Shown here in pieces: positions 55,266-63,555 of a stretch of 64,000 nt of DNA. The notes beneath the pieces were generated by a model. The model did not search any database, was not told the origin of the DNA, and saw nothing but the letters and a program-made list of their open reading frames with translations. The stretch covers positions 1,612,001 through 1,676,000 of the forward strand of contig CBDEVP010000001.1 of NCBI GenBank assembly GCA_965243485.1, read 5' to 3'. This DNA is from UBA7330 sp965243485. Lineage in GTDB: Bacteria; Bacteroidota; Bacteroidia; Cytophagales; Cyclobacteriaceae. Position numbers and translations under genes: made by a program. Numbering within the stretch: the first letter of the stretch is position 1; every line of letters begins with the position of its first letter.

Positions 55266-55469
55266 ATGAATATAAAGATACAAAAATTCTCTTTTCGAGT
55301 CATAACCTGCAACCAGATCCAGATCGAGGTCAATGATCTATCTTTTGAGTATCTGCTGACTCCACAGGTTGAAAAAACAGAAAAAACTGGCCTGCCATTG
55401 AAACTCAACCCAAAGTTGGCCAATCGAGTGCAACTGATTACGCTACTTAATAAATCAAATGCAACATGA
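55266..55469 (+). CDS. Possible small protein, low confidence
   Basis: 67 residues (MNIKIQKFSFRVITCNQIQIE, ending NKSNAT). The composition is protein-like (alternating hydrophobic and polar residues, ordinary codons), but there is no homology I recognise and no clear ribosome site. The 55168-55644 stretch otherwise holds the inverted repeat, a TGCAACAT word at 55460-55467 and the 17-bp repeat at 55502. A leftward frame over the same bases is less protein-like. Confidence 0.3.
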   Translation: MNIKIQKFSFRVITCNQIQIEVNDLSFEYLLTPQVEKTEKTGLPLKLNPKLANRVQLITLLNKSNAT

Positions 55470-55501
55470 GCGTAATCCATACAGCGTTTTTCGAAATGAT
55501 A

Positions 55502-55518
55502 TGCAACATATCTGTTAA
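55502..55518. repeat. 17-bp repeat, left copy
   Basis: TGCAACATATCTGTTAA matches 16 of 17 bases with the copy at 57578-57594 (TGCAACATAACTGTTAA). It lies 126 bases before the AraC/TPR gene; the other copy is 31 bases after that gene's stop. Either a binding site for the encoded regulator or a direct repeat bounding the gene. Confidence 0.5.
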
Positions 55519-55644
55519 TTGTGATTTCTGATATTAAATGATTTTTGAATGAGAACATTATGTCACAATCATGCGCTTAACCAACGGATAATACTTTCAT
55601 TCAATTACCTACGTTAACTAAAGTACCAACCAACCCGCCTTTCC

Positions 55645-57546
55645 ATGGACCTCTCCCCCTCGTTTGAAGAAAAACTCTCCCGGACTATGGAACATAATCT
55701 GGGCAATGAAGCATTCGGCGCTTCCGAGCTGGCCGATCAGATGAGCCTGAGTCGTTCGCAATTGCATCGAAAAATTCATCGGATGACCGGAAATAGTACA
55801 ACGTACTACATGCGTGAATTCAGGTTGAGCAAGGCCAAGGAAATGCTTACTCACACCGACCTTACTGTTGCTGAAATTGGTTATCAATGTGGATTCAGTA
55901 GCCCAACCTATTTTTCATCAGCATTTACTCATCACTTCAATATCACGCCCGGTCAGTTCCGGATTTCTGCCAAAACGCCCGATGGATCCAAAGAAAAAGT
56001 AGCGAAGAGACCTGCACTGATCTTAATACAGTCAGTAATTGTGATCACCCTCGCTGCAATGATCATCTGGTTTGTTCAAAATCAAAAGGTCATGCAAAGC
56101 CAAAACATTCAGAATATTCCCGGATCACAGGAGAGGTCGATTGTAGTTATGCCTATTAAAAACCTTAATTTGAGCGAGGATGAAAAGTATCTGTGTGAGG
56201 GAATGTTTGGAGCTATTTGTAATCAGCTATCATCTATTGATCAACTTAGGGTAATACCAGCAATAAATACTGAGCTTACAATGACAATGACTAATGATGA
56301 GATTAGAAAGACATCCAATGCTTTGAACCTTTTGACCGGCAGATTGCAGAGGCATGAAGATGCCATTCGATGTGAGATAAACCTCATAGATCTAAAGACC
56401 AGTACTCAGATATGGGGTGAGACCTACGACCGGGAATATGGGGACCTGCTGACCCTGCAGAGTGAGATTGCCGAAGAAATTGCACTGGCGTTGGAACTAA
56501 ATCTTACCCGGGAGGAGAAAGCTCAAATAAATATGCAGGGAACAGAAAATGCGGAAGCATATGACCTGTATCTAAAGGGATTATATGAGTGGCATTCTTA
56601 TACTCAGCAGGGGACAAACAAGGCTTTACAATATTTCAACAAGGCCATCACATTGGATTCTGGTTTTGCATTTGCATACACAGGTGCCGGACTGTGTTAC
56701 ATAGGTAAAGCTGCTATTTTTGGGGCAGAAATGAGCGCAATTGAAGGTTTGAAATTGGCTAAATTTCATCTCGATAAGGCGTTATCGATCAAACCCGATC
56801 AATCCTTGGCTCGTTCGATGCTTGGGTTCTATTATTTATACCACGACTGGGATTTCAAAAAAGCGGAGCAGGAATATTTGAAAGCTATTGAATCAAATAA
56901 TGCTGATGCTTTGGCTGTTTATGTTGACCTTTTGCATTTTGTGCACCGACATGATGAAGCGATGGAAATGTCGAAGAGGATGGACTATTACAATCCCTAT
57001 TTTCCCAATTCGAGGATGCTTCTTTCGCTGTACTATTCAGGCAAATATGAGGAAGCCGAAGAGTACGCTCAAAGCAGGCTCATGTTGTTCAATAACTATT
57101 TCACACTTGACAATTATGGATTCTTTTTGCTGAATACCGGAAGGTATCAGGAATCGATCAAATACTTCAATAAGGTTTTTGAATTGGAAGATGTTCGCTA
57201 TCCTCGAATCCTTGGGTGGATGGGAGCCGCATATGCGAGGTTGGGAGATAGGGAGAAGGCAATGAAGTTAGTTGAAGAACTTGAAGCCATCCGGCAGGAG
57301 TCTGTTGCCGGGTCACCTGCCTTTTTTCTGGCTGTGGTTTATTCGGCACTCGGAGAAAAAGAGCAGGCGATCTATTGGCTTTCCGATGCGATTGAGAATC
57401 ACGAAATGGAGATTCCCTGGCTGCTTAGCGAGCCTCAATTCTATCCGCTACATAGCCACTCCAACTTTCGCAAGCTGGTAGATCATGTAGGATTTCCTGA
57501 GTATGCCAAAGATTATGCCTATAATCTAAATGCCAGGCAACAATAG
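55645..57546 (+). CDS. Membrane-anchored AraC/TolB-like/TPR regulator
   Basis: 633 residues. Residues about 7-107 are an AraC DNA-binding domain (ELADQMSLSRSQLHRKIHR, VAEIGYQCGFSSPTYFSSAF). One transmembrane segment follows (about 123-145, ALILIQSVIVITLAAMIIWFV). Residues about 165-285 resemble the TolB N-terminal-like domain of adenylate cyclase-type proteins (SIVVMPIKNLNLSEDEKYLCEG, GRLQRHEDAIRCEINLID). The remaining 330 residues are TPR repeats (ALQYFNKAITLDSGFAFAYTGAG). The layout implies a one-component regulator with DNA binding inside and a TPR sensor in the periplasm. It follows the three receptor genes. Confidence 0.9.
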   Translation: MDLSPSFEEKLSRTMEHNLGNEAFGASELADQMSLSRSQLHRKIHRMTGNSTTYYMREFRLSKAKEMLTHTDLTVAEIGYQCGFSSPTYFSSAFTHHFNITPGQFRISAKTPDGSKEKVAKRPALILIQSVIVITLAAMIIWFVQNQKVMQSQNIQNIPGSQERSIVVMPIKNLNLSEDEKYLCEGMFGAICNQLSSIDQLRVIPAINTELTMTMTNDEIRKTSNALNLLTGRLQRHEDAIRCEINLIDLKTSTQIWGETYDREYGDLLTLQSEIAEEIALALELNLTREEKAQINMQGTENAEAYDLYLKGLYEWHSYTQQGTNKALQYFNKAITLDSGFAFAYTGAGLCYIGKAAIFGAEMSAIEGLKLAKFHLDKALSIKPDQSLARSMLGFYYLYHDWDFKKAEQEYLKAIESNNADALAVYVDLLHFVHRHDEAMEMSKRMDYYNPYFPNSRMLLSLYYSGKYEEAEEYAQSRLMLFNNYFTLDNYGFFLLNTGRYQESIKYFNKVFELEDVRYPRILGWMGAAYARLGDREKAMKLVEELEAIRQESVAGSPAFFLAVVYSALGEKEQAIYWLSDAIENHEMEIPWLLSEPQFYPLHSHSNFRKLVDHVGFPEYAKDYAYNLNARQQ

Positions 57547-57577
57547 TGCAATGCTTACAACATTTTTTTAAACAATC

Positions 57578-57594
57578 TGCAACATAACTGTTAA
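57578..57594. repeat. 17-bp repeat, right copy
   Basis: TGCAACATAACTGTTAA, same orientation as the copy at 55502-55518 with one mismatch. It lies 31 bases after the AraC/TPR stop and 155 bases before the next gene's start, a spacing from the start similar to that of the left copy (126 bases). Confidence 0.5.
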
Positions 57595-57749
57595 GCCTCG
57601 TCCCAGCTATTCATTGATCTTTATCTCTGTCTTTAATCAACTGATTAATGTTCAACGATAACAACCTGATCAGGTGCTACTGTGACAAAAATTCCTAAAA
57701 TAGCATGAGTTGCAGAAGCACTTGATTGGTTGGGTAAATCCGGGTCAAA

Positions 57750-58328
57750 ATGGATAAGCTCTTACCTGTCATTGCAGCTTTGCTGATTGTATGTTTTGTT
57801 GATTGTTCACAATCATCTTATCAGACTAAATATGTCACACCTGGGGAGGAAGGAAATCAGGAGATAGCCCGGGGAGCTTATACCACGGTTAAGACCTGTT
57901 TTAGTGACTCAACATTTGTCGGCGAGCTTATTTTTATTGATGATTCAATTTACTTTTTGTCCGCCGACAACCAATTGATCATTTATCCAATCGAGCAAAT
58001 TGTAACTCTCAATGCCCAGTTAACCCGTTTCAAAGAGCGTTCGTATTTGGCACTTATGGCTATTGCCGTCCCTTCTCTCCTGGGATTACTTGCCAAATCG
58101 GAAGAGGTAAACACCCTTGGAACAGTAGGATTGGTAGCTTCCGGACCTGGTCTTTTTGCTTTATTCTTTGAAAATGCTAAAAGACCTCAATTCATCAGCT
58201 ATCCTGATCTACCGATGGAAGCTTTTAAGAAATATGCACGATTTCCGGAAATACTGCCAGAAAATTTCCAGGCTAGACCTATTAAGTATAATGACCATAT
58301 AGCACTAGGTGTAAACGACAGGTTTTAG
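57750..58328 (+). CDS. Uncharacterised exported/membrane protein
   Basis: 192 residues. The N-terminus MDKLLPVIAALLIVCFVDC is a signal segment, but Asp just before the Cys makes a lipobox doubtful. A beta-rich stretch (residues about 45-90) is followed by two hydrophobic segments (about 99-115 and 122-140). It is a single gene, preceded by the right 17-bp repeat and followed by a strong terminator. No family recognised. It may be a target of the AraC/TPR regulator. Confidence 0.7.
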   Translation: MDKLLPVIAALLIVCFVDCSQSSYQTKYVTPGEEGNQEIARGAYTTVKTCFSDSTFVGELIFIDDSIYFLSADNQLIIYPIEQIVTLNAQLTRFKERSYLALMAIAVPSLLGLLAKSEEVNTLGTVGLVASGPGLFALFFENAKRPQFISYPDLPMEAFKKYARFPEILPENFQARPIKYNDHIALGVNDRF

Positions 58329-58367
58329 AAAGGCATTGATGATTACATTACGTTTAACATTAGCAGC

Positions 58368-58402
58368 AGAGGCCGGATGTTTTCATCCGGCTTCTCTTTT
58401 TA
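58368..58402 (+). terminator. Rho-independent terminator
   Basis: AGAGGCCGGATG, loop TTTT and CATCCGGCTTCT form a 12-bp stem (one G-T pair), followed by CTTTTTAA. It lies 40 bases after the preceding gene's stop at 58328 and ends that transcript. A frame of 78 codons crossing it (58336-58572) is not a gene. Confidence 0.9.
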
Positions 58403-58462
58403 ACATGACATTTATGAGGAGCATAGCAGGTGGGTTTTCCAAATTTCTGACATATTTACTAA

Positions 58463-59170
58463 ATGAAAAATTTCTACAAGCTCAGCCTGTTCACTTTGTT
58501 ATTGGCTCCGTTCTTCAATTCAGCCCAGGAATCAGAGTCACCGCCAAAGGTTGTCACTCCGTCAGAAAATAATGGTCCGCCTTCTGATGCCGTTATATTG
58601 TTTAATGGCACCTCGCTGGATCAGTTTCAAAAACTCGATGGAGGAGCTGTAGATTGGAATGTAAATGACAACGTATTGACAGTTGGAAAGGGCAGTATCC
58701 AAACAGTAAAACAATTCGGTGATATCCAGCTGCACATCGAATGGAGAACGCCACCTGAGGCCGCACACCTGGAAGGACAAAAGTCAGGGAATTCCGGGAT
58801 CTACCTGATGGGGAAGTATGAAGTTCAGGTATTAAATTCTTATGAAAATGAGACCTATTTTGATGGCCAGGCAGGAGCTATTTACGGGCAACATCCTCCC
58901 CTGGTGAATGCTTCCAAAAAGCCTGGGGAATGGCAGGTTTATGACATCATATTCAGAGCTCCCATGTATAAAGAGAATGGTGGCATACTGAAACCGGCCG
59001 AAGTCACTGTTTTACATAATGGCATATTGATACAGGATCATTCGGTGATCCTGGGACCTACCCAGGCATACAATAAAGACTTACCTGAAAAAGCTGAAAA
59101 AGGTCCGATGATGCTCCAGGATCATAGTAACCCTGTAAGTTACCGAAATATCTGGATCAGGGAATTGTGA
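58463..59170 (+). CDS. DUF1080 (3-keto-disaccharide hydrolase) family secreted protein
   Basis: 235 residues with signal peptide MKNFYKLSLFTLLLAPFFNSAQ. The single DUF1080 domain is clear: AVILFNGTSLDQF, DVQLHIEWRTP-like IQLHIEWRTPPEA, GNSGIYLMGKYEVQVLNSYEN, AGAIYGQHPP, PGEWQVYDIIFRAPMY, VTVLHNGILIQD, and LQDHSNPVSYRNIWIREL. DUF1080 enzymes hydrolyse keto-glycosides. The next gene starts 2 bases after its stop, so the two are one operon. Confidence 0.92.
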   Translation: MKNFYKLSLFTLLLAPFFNSAQESESPPKVVTPSENNGPPSDAVILFNGTSLDQFQKLDGGAVDWNVNDNVLTVGKGSIQTVKQFGDIQLHIEWRTPPEAAHLEGQKSGNSGIYLMGKYEVQVLNSYENETYFDGQAGAIYGQHPPLVNASKKPGEWQVYDIIFRAPMYKENGGILKPAEVTVLHNGILIQDHSVILGPTQAYNKDLPEKAEKGPMMLQDHSNPVSYRNIWIREL

Positions 59171-59172
59171 AT

Positions 59173-61677
59173 ATGAATAGTGTCTATTTGAAATCAAAAT
59201 ACTTCATATTTCTGATCATCCTGTTGTTCGCAGGTTGTGAGCAGAACGAACCTGGTAAGACTGAGCCCATTCAGGTCAGCGGCATTTACCCCCACCTGGC
59301 CTACTACAACAACGAAGGTGAATGCGGCACCGGGGCGGTGGTGCCCTGGGCGGACCGGTTGTGGGTGGTTACTTATGGTCCGCATCTGCCATTAGGATCT
59401 TCTGATAAGCTCTATGAAATCACTCCTGGGCTTGAGCAGATTGTCAGGGAGGAAAGCATCGGAGGCACACCCGCCAACCGTATGATCCACAGGGAGAGTG
59501 ATCAGCTGTTTATCGGACCCTATGTTATTGATGAGGATCGAAATGTGAGAGTGATACCCTACAATAAGATGCAGGGACGTCATACAGGAAATGCACGACA
59601 CCTAACCAATCCTGAAGATAAAATCTATTATGCTTCCATGGAAGAAGGATTTTATGAAGTGGATGTCCATTCGCTTGAGGTGAAAGAACTATACGCTGAC
59701 GGGAATGGATCCAGGGATGGTAAAATAGATCATGAAGATACTGATGTAAATCCTCAAAATGCGACCATTGCCGGAGCTCATGGCAAGGGACTGTATTCCG
59801 GTCAGGGGGTGCTGGTTTATTCCAACAATGGTGAAGCAACACCGGAAGCCCTGAGGAAATTTGATATTGAGTCAGGAGCCCTGGCTGAGTGGGATGGTAA
59901 AGACTGGAAAGTGGTCCGACGCAATCAATTCGTGGAAGTTACAGGGCCTGGTGGAATATATGGAAATCCAAACCCTGAAAAAGACCCGATATGGACCACC
60001 GGATGGGACCATAAATCAGTATTGTTGGGAACAAGATCCCCCGGAAACGGCTGGTCATTTTACAGACTGCCAAAGGCCAGTCACAGTTATGATGGCGCTC
60101 ATGGATGGAATACAGAATGGCCGAGGATCAGGGATGTTGGCACGGAAGATAATCCCGATTACCTGATGACCATGCATGGCATGTTCTGGCGATTCCCGGG
60201 CACCTTTTCGGCAGAGAATACGTCGGGAATAAGGCCCAGGTCAGCGTATTTAAAAGTGATCGGAGATTTTGCCAGGTGGAATGACCAACTGGTATTTGGA
60301 TGCGATGATTCTGCTCAAAGAGAATTTTTGAATAAGAGGAAGGTCAAAGGAGATATTGAAGGACCTGGACAATCAAATTCAAATTTGTGGTTTACGGATA
60401 TTTCGACACCGGATAACCTTGGTCCAAACACCGCGGAAGGTGCGGTTTGGCTTGGTGATCAGGTAGAAGCAGAAGAATACTCGGAACCTTTCCTTTTTGC
60501 CGGATGGCCCAGAAGAACTGCCTGGATCAAAAATGAATCAAATCAACTAACTGCATTTTCCTTTGAGACTGATATCAAAGGAGACGGAAACTGGACGGAT
60601 CTAAAGGAAGTACAAGTACCTGCAAATGAAAGTGTTAGAGTGAAATTTGAGTCTGGGGATGTAGGAGAATGGATCCGTGTAAAAAGCAGTCAATCAATTA
60701 CAGCTACGGTGCACTTTTACTATGCAGATGAGGACAATCGTTCCACACAACCTGCCCGGATCTTTGGTGATCTAGCCAAAGTAGATGAAAATGCTCTCAT
60801 AGGAGGCTTGCTCTATGGCCTGGGAGATAATAGAAGAGTTCTGGGTGTTGCAGCAACAATATTTGATGAATATAGAGCCGGAGAATACTCCTACTATGAA
60901 CTCGATGAAAAACTCCAACTGGTTCCACGGGAAGATCCAATGACGCTTGATTTCATCAAGGAAAAGTTTGCCATTCCTGAGCAGGTCATTGCTGTAGACA
61001 ATTCTTCTGTTCTCATTGTCGACGATCTGGGGAGGAGATGGAGGCTGCCTAGGAGTCCAGATAACCGGTTTGATGATTTAACAAATGCAGCCGCTTTACG
61101 GATCGACAGGGAAGTAGCCACTGAGCGGGACCTGTTTAATTGTCACGGTACTTTTTACGAGCTACCAGCTGAAAATGCAGATGGTTTCGCCAAGATCCGC
61201 CCGATAGCATCTCACAATTTCCGAATTCATGATTATGCCAGCTATCGGGGATTACTGGTTATGACTGGTATCCATCCTGAAGCTGGAAAAAACAATGAAC
61301 ACGTGATCGTCTCGGAAGACAGAAAGGCCGCTGTCTGGGCCGGGGTGATTGACGATCTCTGGAAATTGGGAAAGCCTACCGGAATGGGCGGACCGTGGAT
61401 GAATAGTCAGGCACAGGCAAATACCCCTTCAGACCCATACCTGATTGGGTTTTATGATGAAAGAAGACTGGAATTATCGCATAGCGGAAATCAACCGGTA
61501 GTATTTGATATCGAAGTGGAGCCCATCGGCCATGGTCCCTGGATGTTATATAAGCAAGTTTCTGTAGCTCCCGGAGAAACTTTTAAACATAACTTCCCGG
61601 CGGATTTTCAGTCACGTTGGATCCGGTTTAGGACCAATCAGGATGTAGTAGCCACGGCCTGGCTGGAGTATGAATAA
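59173..61677 (+). CDS. Large lipoprotein of unknown function with propeller-like part and duplicated C-terminal module
   Basis: 834 residues from the ATG at 59173, chosen for its lipoprotein signal ending LLFAGC; an upstream GTG at 59167 overlaps the DUF1080 stop. The N-terminal half has repeated short blocks with Trp and Gly like a beta propeller (LWVVTYGPHL, QLFIGPYVI, KIYYASMEEG). Two later segments resemble each other: about 60541-60720 (NWTDLKEVQVPANESVRVKF, EWIRVKSSQSITATVHFYY) and 61510-61674 (PWMLYKQVSVAPGETFKHNF, RWIRFRTNQDVVATAWLEY). No family recognised; coupling to DUF1080 suggests sugar metabolism. Confidence 0.82.
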   Translation: MNSVYLKSKYFIFLIILLFAGCEQNEPGKTEPIQVSGIYPHLAYYNNEGECGTGAVVPWADRLWVVTYGPHLPLGSSDKLYEITPGLEQIVREESIGGTPANRMIHRESDQLFIGPYVIDEDRNVRVIPYNKMQGRHTGNARHLTNPEDKIYYASMEEGFYEVDVHSLEVKELYADGNGSRDGKIDHEDTDVNPQNATIAGAHGKGLYSGQGVLVYSNNGEATPEALRKFDIESGALAEWDGKDWKVVRRNQFVEVTGPGGIYGNPNPEKDPIWTTGWDHKSVLLGTRSPGNGWSFYRLPKASHSYDGAHGWNTEWPRIRDVGTEDNPDYLMTMHGMFWRFPGTFSAENTSGIRPRSAYLKVIGDFARWNDQLVFGCDDSAQREFLNKRKVKGDIEGPGQSNSNLWFTDISTPDNLGPNTAEGAVWLGDQVEAEEYSEPFLFAGWPRRTAWIKNESNQLTAFSFETDIKGDGNWTDLKEVQVPANESVRVKFESGDVGEWIRVKSSQSITATVHFYYADEDNRSTQPARIFGDLAKVDENALIGGLLYGLGDNRRVLGVAATIFDEYRAGEYSYYELDEKLQLVPREDPMTLDFIKEKFAIPEQVIAVDNSSVLIVDDLGRRWRLPRSPDNRFDDLTNAAALRIDREVATERDLFNCHGTFYELPAENADGFAKIRPIASHNFRIHDYASYRGLLVMTGIHPEAGKNNEHVIVSEDRKAAVWAGVIDDLWKLGKPTGMGGPWMNSQAQANTPSDPYLIGFYDERRLELSHSGNQPVVFDIEVEPIGHGPWMLYKQVSVAPGETFKHNFPADFQSRWIRFRTNQDVVATAWLEYE

Positions 61678-61700
61678 GATACGGACAACCTGTCCAGTCC

Positions 61701-61761
61701 CAGACCCAGACCCGCGAGACCCGCAAGGTTTCAAAAACCTTGCGGGTCTGGGTCTGGGTCT
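61701..61761. repeat. REP-like hairpin, right end of transposase
   Basis: GACCCGCAAGGTTT, loop CAA and AAACCTTGCGGGTC make a perfect 14-bp stem (61718-61748). Outer CAGACCCAGACCC and TGGGTCTGGGTCT tandem blocks can pair as well. It follows the large lipoprotein gene and contains the stop codon of the transposase gene read from the other strand. Confidence 0.85.
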
Positions 61762-62366
61762 AGATTAGGTTCCCATCGATGATATTCCTCAAATCCAGCC
61801 ATTCCCCCAAACCAGGCGAAGGTTTCTTCTTTAGCCAGCCAGGTTTCCTCCTGATTCAGATAGGAATGGTAACTGGAATGTTCCCAGTCGGTCATCTTCT
61901 TTACAAACTTATGATGTACAGGGTTATAATGAATGTAGTGTGTGATTCGGCAGATAGCTTCTTCATCATGAGCTTTTTTCCTTTTAAGGTTATCCAGAAA
62001 AAGACTGCCTCTTCGATCATACATTTTATTAAATGCTTTAGCATATGCGTTGAGGAAATTGCCAAATTTTCTGCTAATAGCAACAGGAAGCAATTCAAAA
62101 TCCTTCACCTCGGATCTGAGACCAAATAGCTTGATGAGCTCTTCCTGATCCTTGATTTTCACAAGAAAGTGAAAATGGTTTGGCATCAGGCAGTAGGCAT
62201 GCACGTTCAGTATGGAACCCAGGTGCTCTCTGAATTTTCTCAGGAAATAAAGATAATTCTCCCTGCTTTTAAAAATATTGTCACTTGCATTCCCATGGTT
62301 GTAGACATGGTAGTGGCATGAGGGTTCGAACAGTTCTCTAAGGTTTCCCAGGGTTGATGTTTTCAG
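61731..62366 (-). CDS. Y1-type (REP-associated, IS200-like) transposase
   Basis: The frame is continuous from about 62390 to 61731, about 211 residues if read from a CTG at 62366; no ATG, GTG or TTG precedes the family's N-terminal motif FEPSCHYHVYNHGNASDN. A GTG at 62204 gives a truncated 157-residue version missing that motif. The HUH motif (MPNHFHFLVK) and the region with the nucleophilic Tyr (NKMYDRRGSLF) are present. REP-associated tyrosine transposases mobilise or disperse the flanking palindromes. The lost start codon suggests an inactive or atypically started copy; its C-terminus DPDPDPQGF is encoded by the repeat. Confidence 0.85.
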   Translation of the reverse strand: MKTSTLGNLRELFEPSCHYHVYNHGNASDNIFKSRENYLYFLRKFREHLGSILNVHAYCLMPNHFHFLVKIKDQEELIKLFGLRSEVKDFELLPVAISRKFGNFLNAYAKAFNKMYDRRGSLFLDNLKRKKAHDEEAICRITHYIHYNPVHHKFVKKMTDWEHSSYHSYLNQEETWLAKEETFAWFGGMAGFEEYHRWEPNLDPDPDPQGF

Positions 62367-62423
62367 GTAATATAGGCGATTTTGTAGAAATGATCAAAAA
62401 TAACGGATCTATTTAAAGACCTA

Positions 62424-62458
62424 AAGACCCGCAGGGCTTCAACAACCTTGCGGATCTT
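62424..62458. repeat. REP-like hairpin, left end of transposase (degenerate)
   Basis: AAGACCCGCAGGGCTT (62424-62439) and AACCTTGCGGATCTT (62444-62458) form an imperfect stem closely related to the hairpin at 61718-61748. It lies 58 bases upstream of the transposase CTG codon. A further GCAGGGCTT fragment is at 62475-62483. Confidence 0.75.
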
Positions 62459-62505
62459 TCTAAGTCTTAATCTTGCAGGGCTTAAATTTGATTAAATTAG
62501 CCAGT

Positions 62506-63447
62506 ATGAGGATATGGCTCCATTTACTATTTGTGGTGATTCTAACTCCCGAAATCCTGTCACAAAATGTCTTTTCCATCGATGACAATAAGACTTATCT
62601 CAATGAAAAGGAATTTCAGGTGATTGGCTTGAGATGTTCCAATGCTTTGATTTCCGATGAAAGTACAAACCAGTTGATCAGTCATCTTGACATATATAAG
62701 TCCTATGGATTGAATACGATCAGCGTATTTTTTATGGGTTCGAGGTACAGCAATGTATATGGCTATGCCGAAGATGGAACCTTGAAAGAGGCATATGCAA
62801 GAAGAATGTCGAGGATTATCGAAGCTTGTGATGAACGGGGGATGGTGGTACTGGTGGGTGTGCTGTATTGGGGGTCGAGCATGCGCAATAATCCCAATGA
62901 TTACTACATTAACTGGACACAAAAGGAGGTGAATAAGGCGCTGATCAATACCCTGGAGTGGTTAAAGCAGAAGAACTATCGGAATGTTTTTGTGGACCCG
63001 GATAATGAAGGGATGGCTGAACGGGAAATGGGCTATAATATTGACGAAATGATCTGTGCAGGAAAGGAAGTCGTCCCTGAAATTGAAATCGGCTACAATG
63101 GTCGTGGGTATCCTCCTCCCTGTGCGGACCTGTCCATTCATTTTGGATTTAAGACACAAAGTATGCCGTACATAGAAACCGAAGGTACACCCAGTGAATA
63201 CTGGGGCGCCTATTCCAAAGAGCAAGGTCTTGATCACTATATCAATGTGGGTATTTATACTGAAACCAAAAAGCAGGACCAGCTTAAGAGGACAAAGGAA
63301 TTATTGGATGCTGGTCATGGCTATCTGTTTGCTTCCACCTGGTTGCAAAATGTTCCGCCGAACTATGATTTGGGAGGGACTGGTTCCCCATCCGATCCTG
63401 GAATCAGATGGTGGTTGGAATTTGTGGAGGGGTATTTGCGGAAATAA
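62506..63447 (+). CDS. Secreted glycoside-hydrolase-like TIM-barrel protein
   Basis: 313 residues from the ATG at 62506, chosen for its signal MRIWLHLLFVVILTPEILSQ; an upstream TTG at 62473 lies in repeat sequence. The protein has the look of a (beta/alpha)8 cellulase-type hydrolase (FQVIGLRCSNALIS, YGLNTISVFFMGSRYS, ACDERGMVVLVGVLYWG, NVFVDPDNEGMAE, YLFASTWLQNVPP). DPDNEG may hold an acid/base Glu and IETEG a second Glu. Family assignment (GH5-like) is uncertain. Confidence 0.72.
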   Translation: MRIWLHLLFVVILTPEILSQNVFSIDDNKTYLNEKEFQVIGLRCSNALISDESTNQLISHLDIYKSYGLNTISVFFMGSRYSNVYGYAEDGTLKEAYARRMSRIIEACDERGMVVLVGVLYWGSSMRNNPNDYYINWTQKEVNKALINTLEWLKQKNYRNVFVDPDNEGMAEREMGYNIDEMICAGKEVVPEIEIGYNGRGYPPPCADLSIHFGFKTQSMPYIETEGTPSEYWGAYSKEQGLDHYINVGIYTETKKQDQLKRTKELLDAGHGYLFASTWLQNVPPNYDLGGTGSPSDPGIRWWLEFVEGYLRK

Positions 63448-63555
63448 ATGAACAAAAATATCGGTGAGCAATGGTTGATTGGAAGGTTTTAAAGATCTTT
63501 CAGATCTACCGTAGCGATACTTTAGTAACTTTCCTCAAAAGTTAATGATCTGATA

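Noticed and set aside
55184..55558. Leftward 124-codon frame after the receptor genes
   Set aside because: Composition is not protein-like (scattered Cys and aromatic runs), and it overlaps the 17-bp repeat and hairpin.
58336..58572. 78-codon rightward frame after the 57750 gene
   Set aside because: It runs through a strong terminator hairpin and into the DUF1080 signal peptide in another frame.
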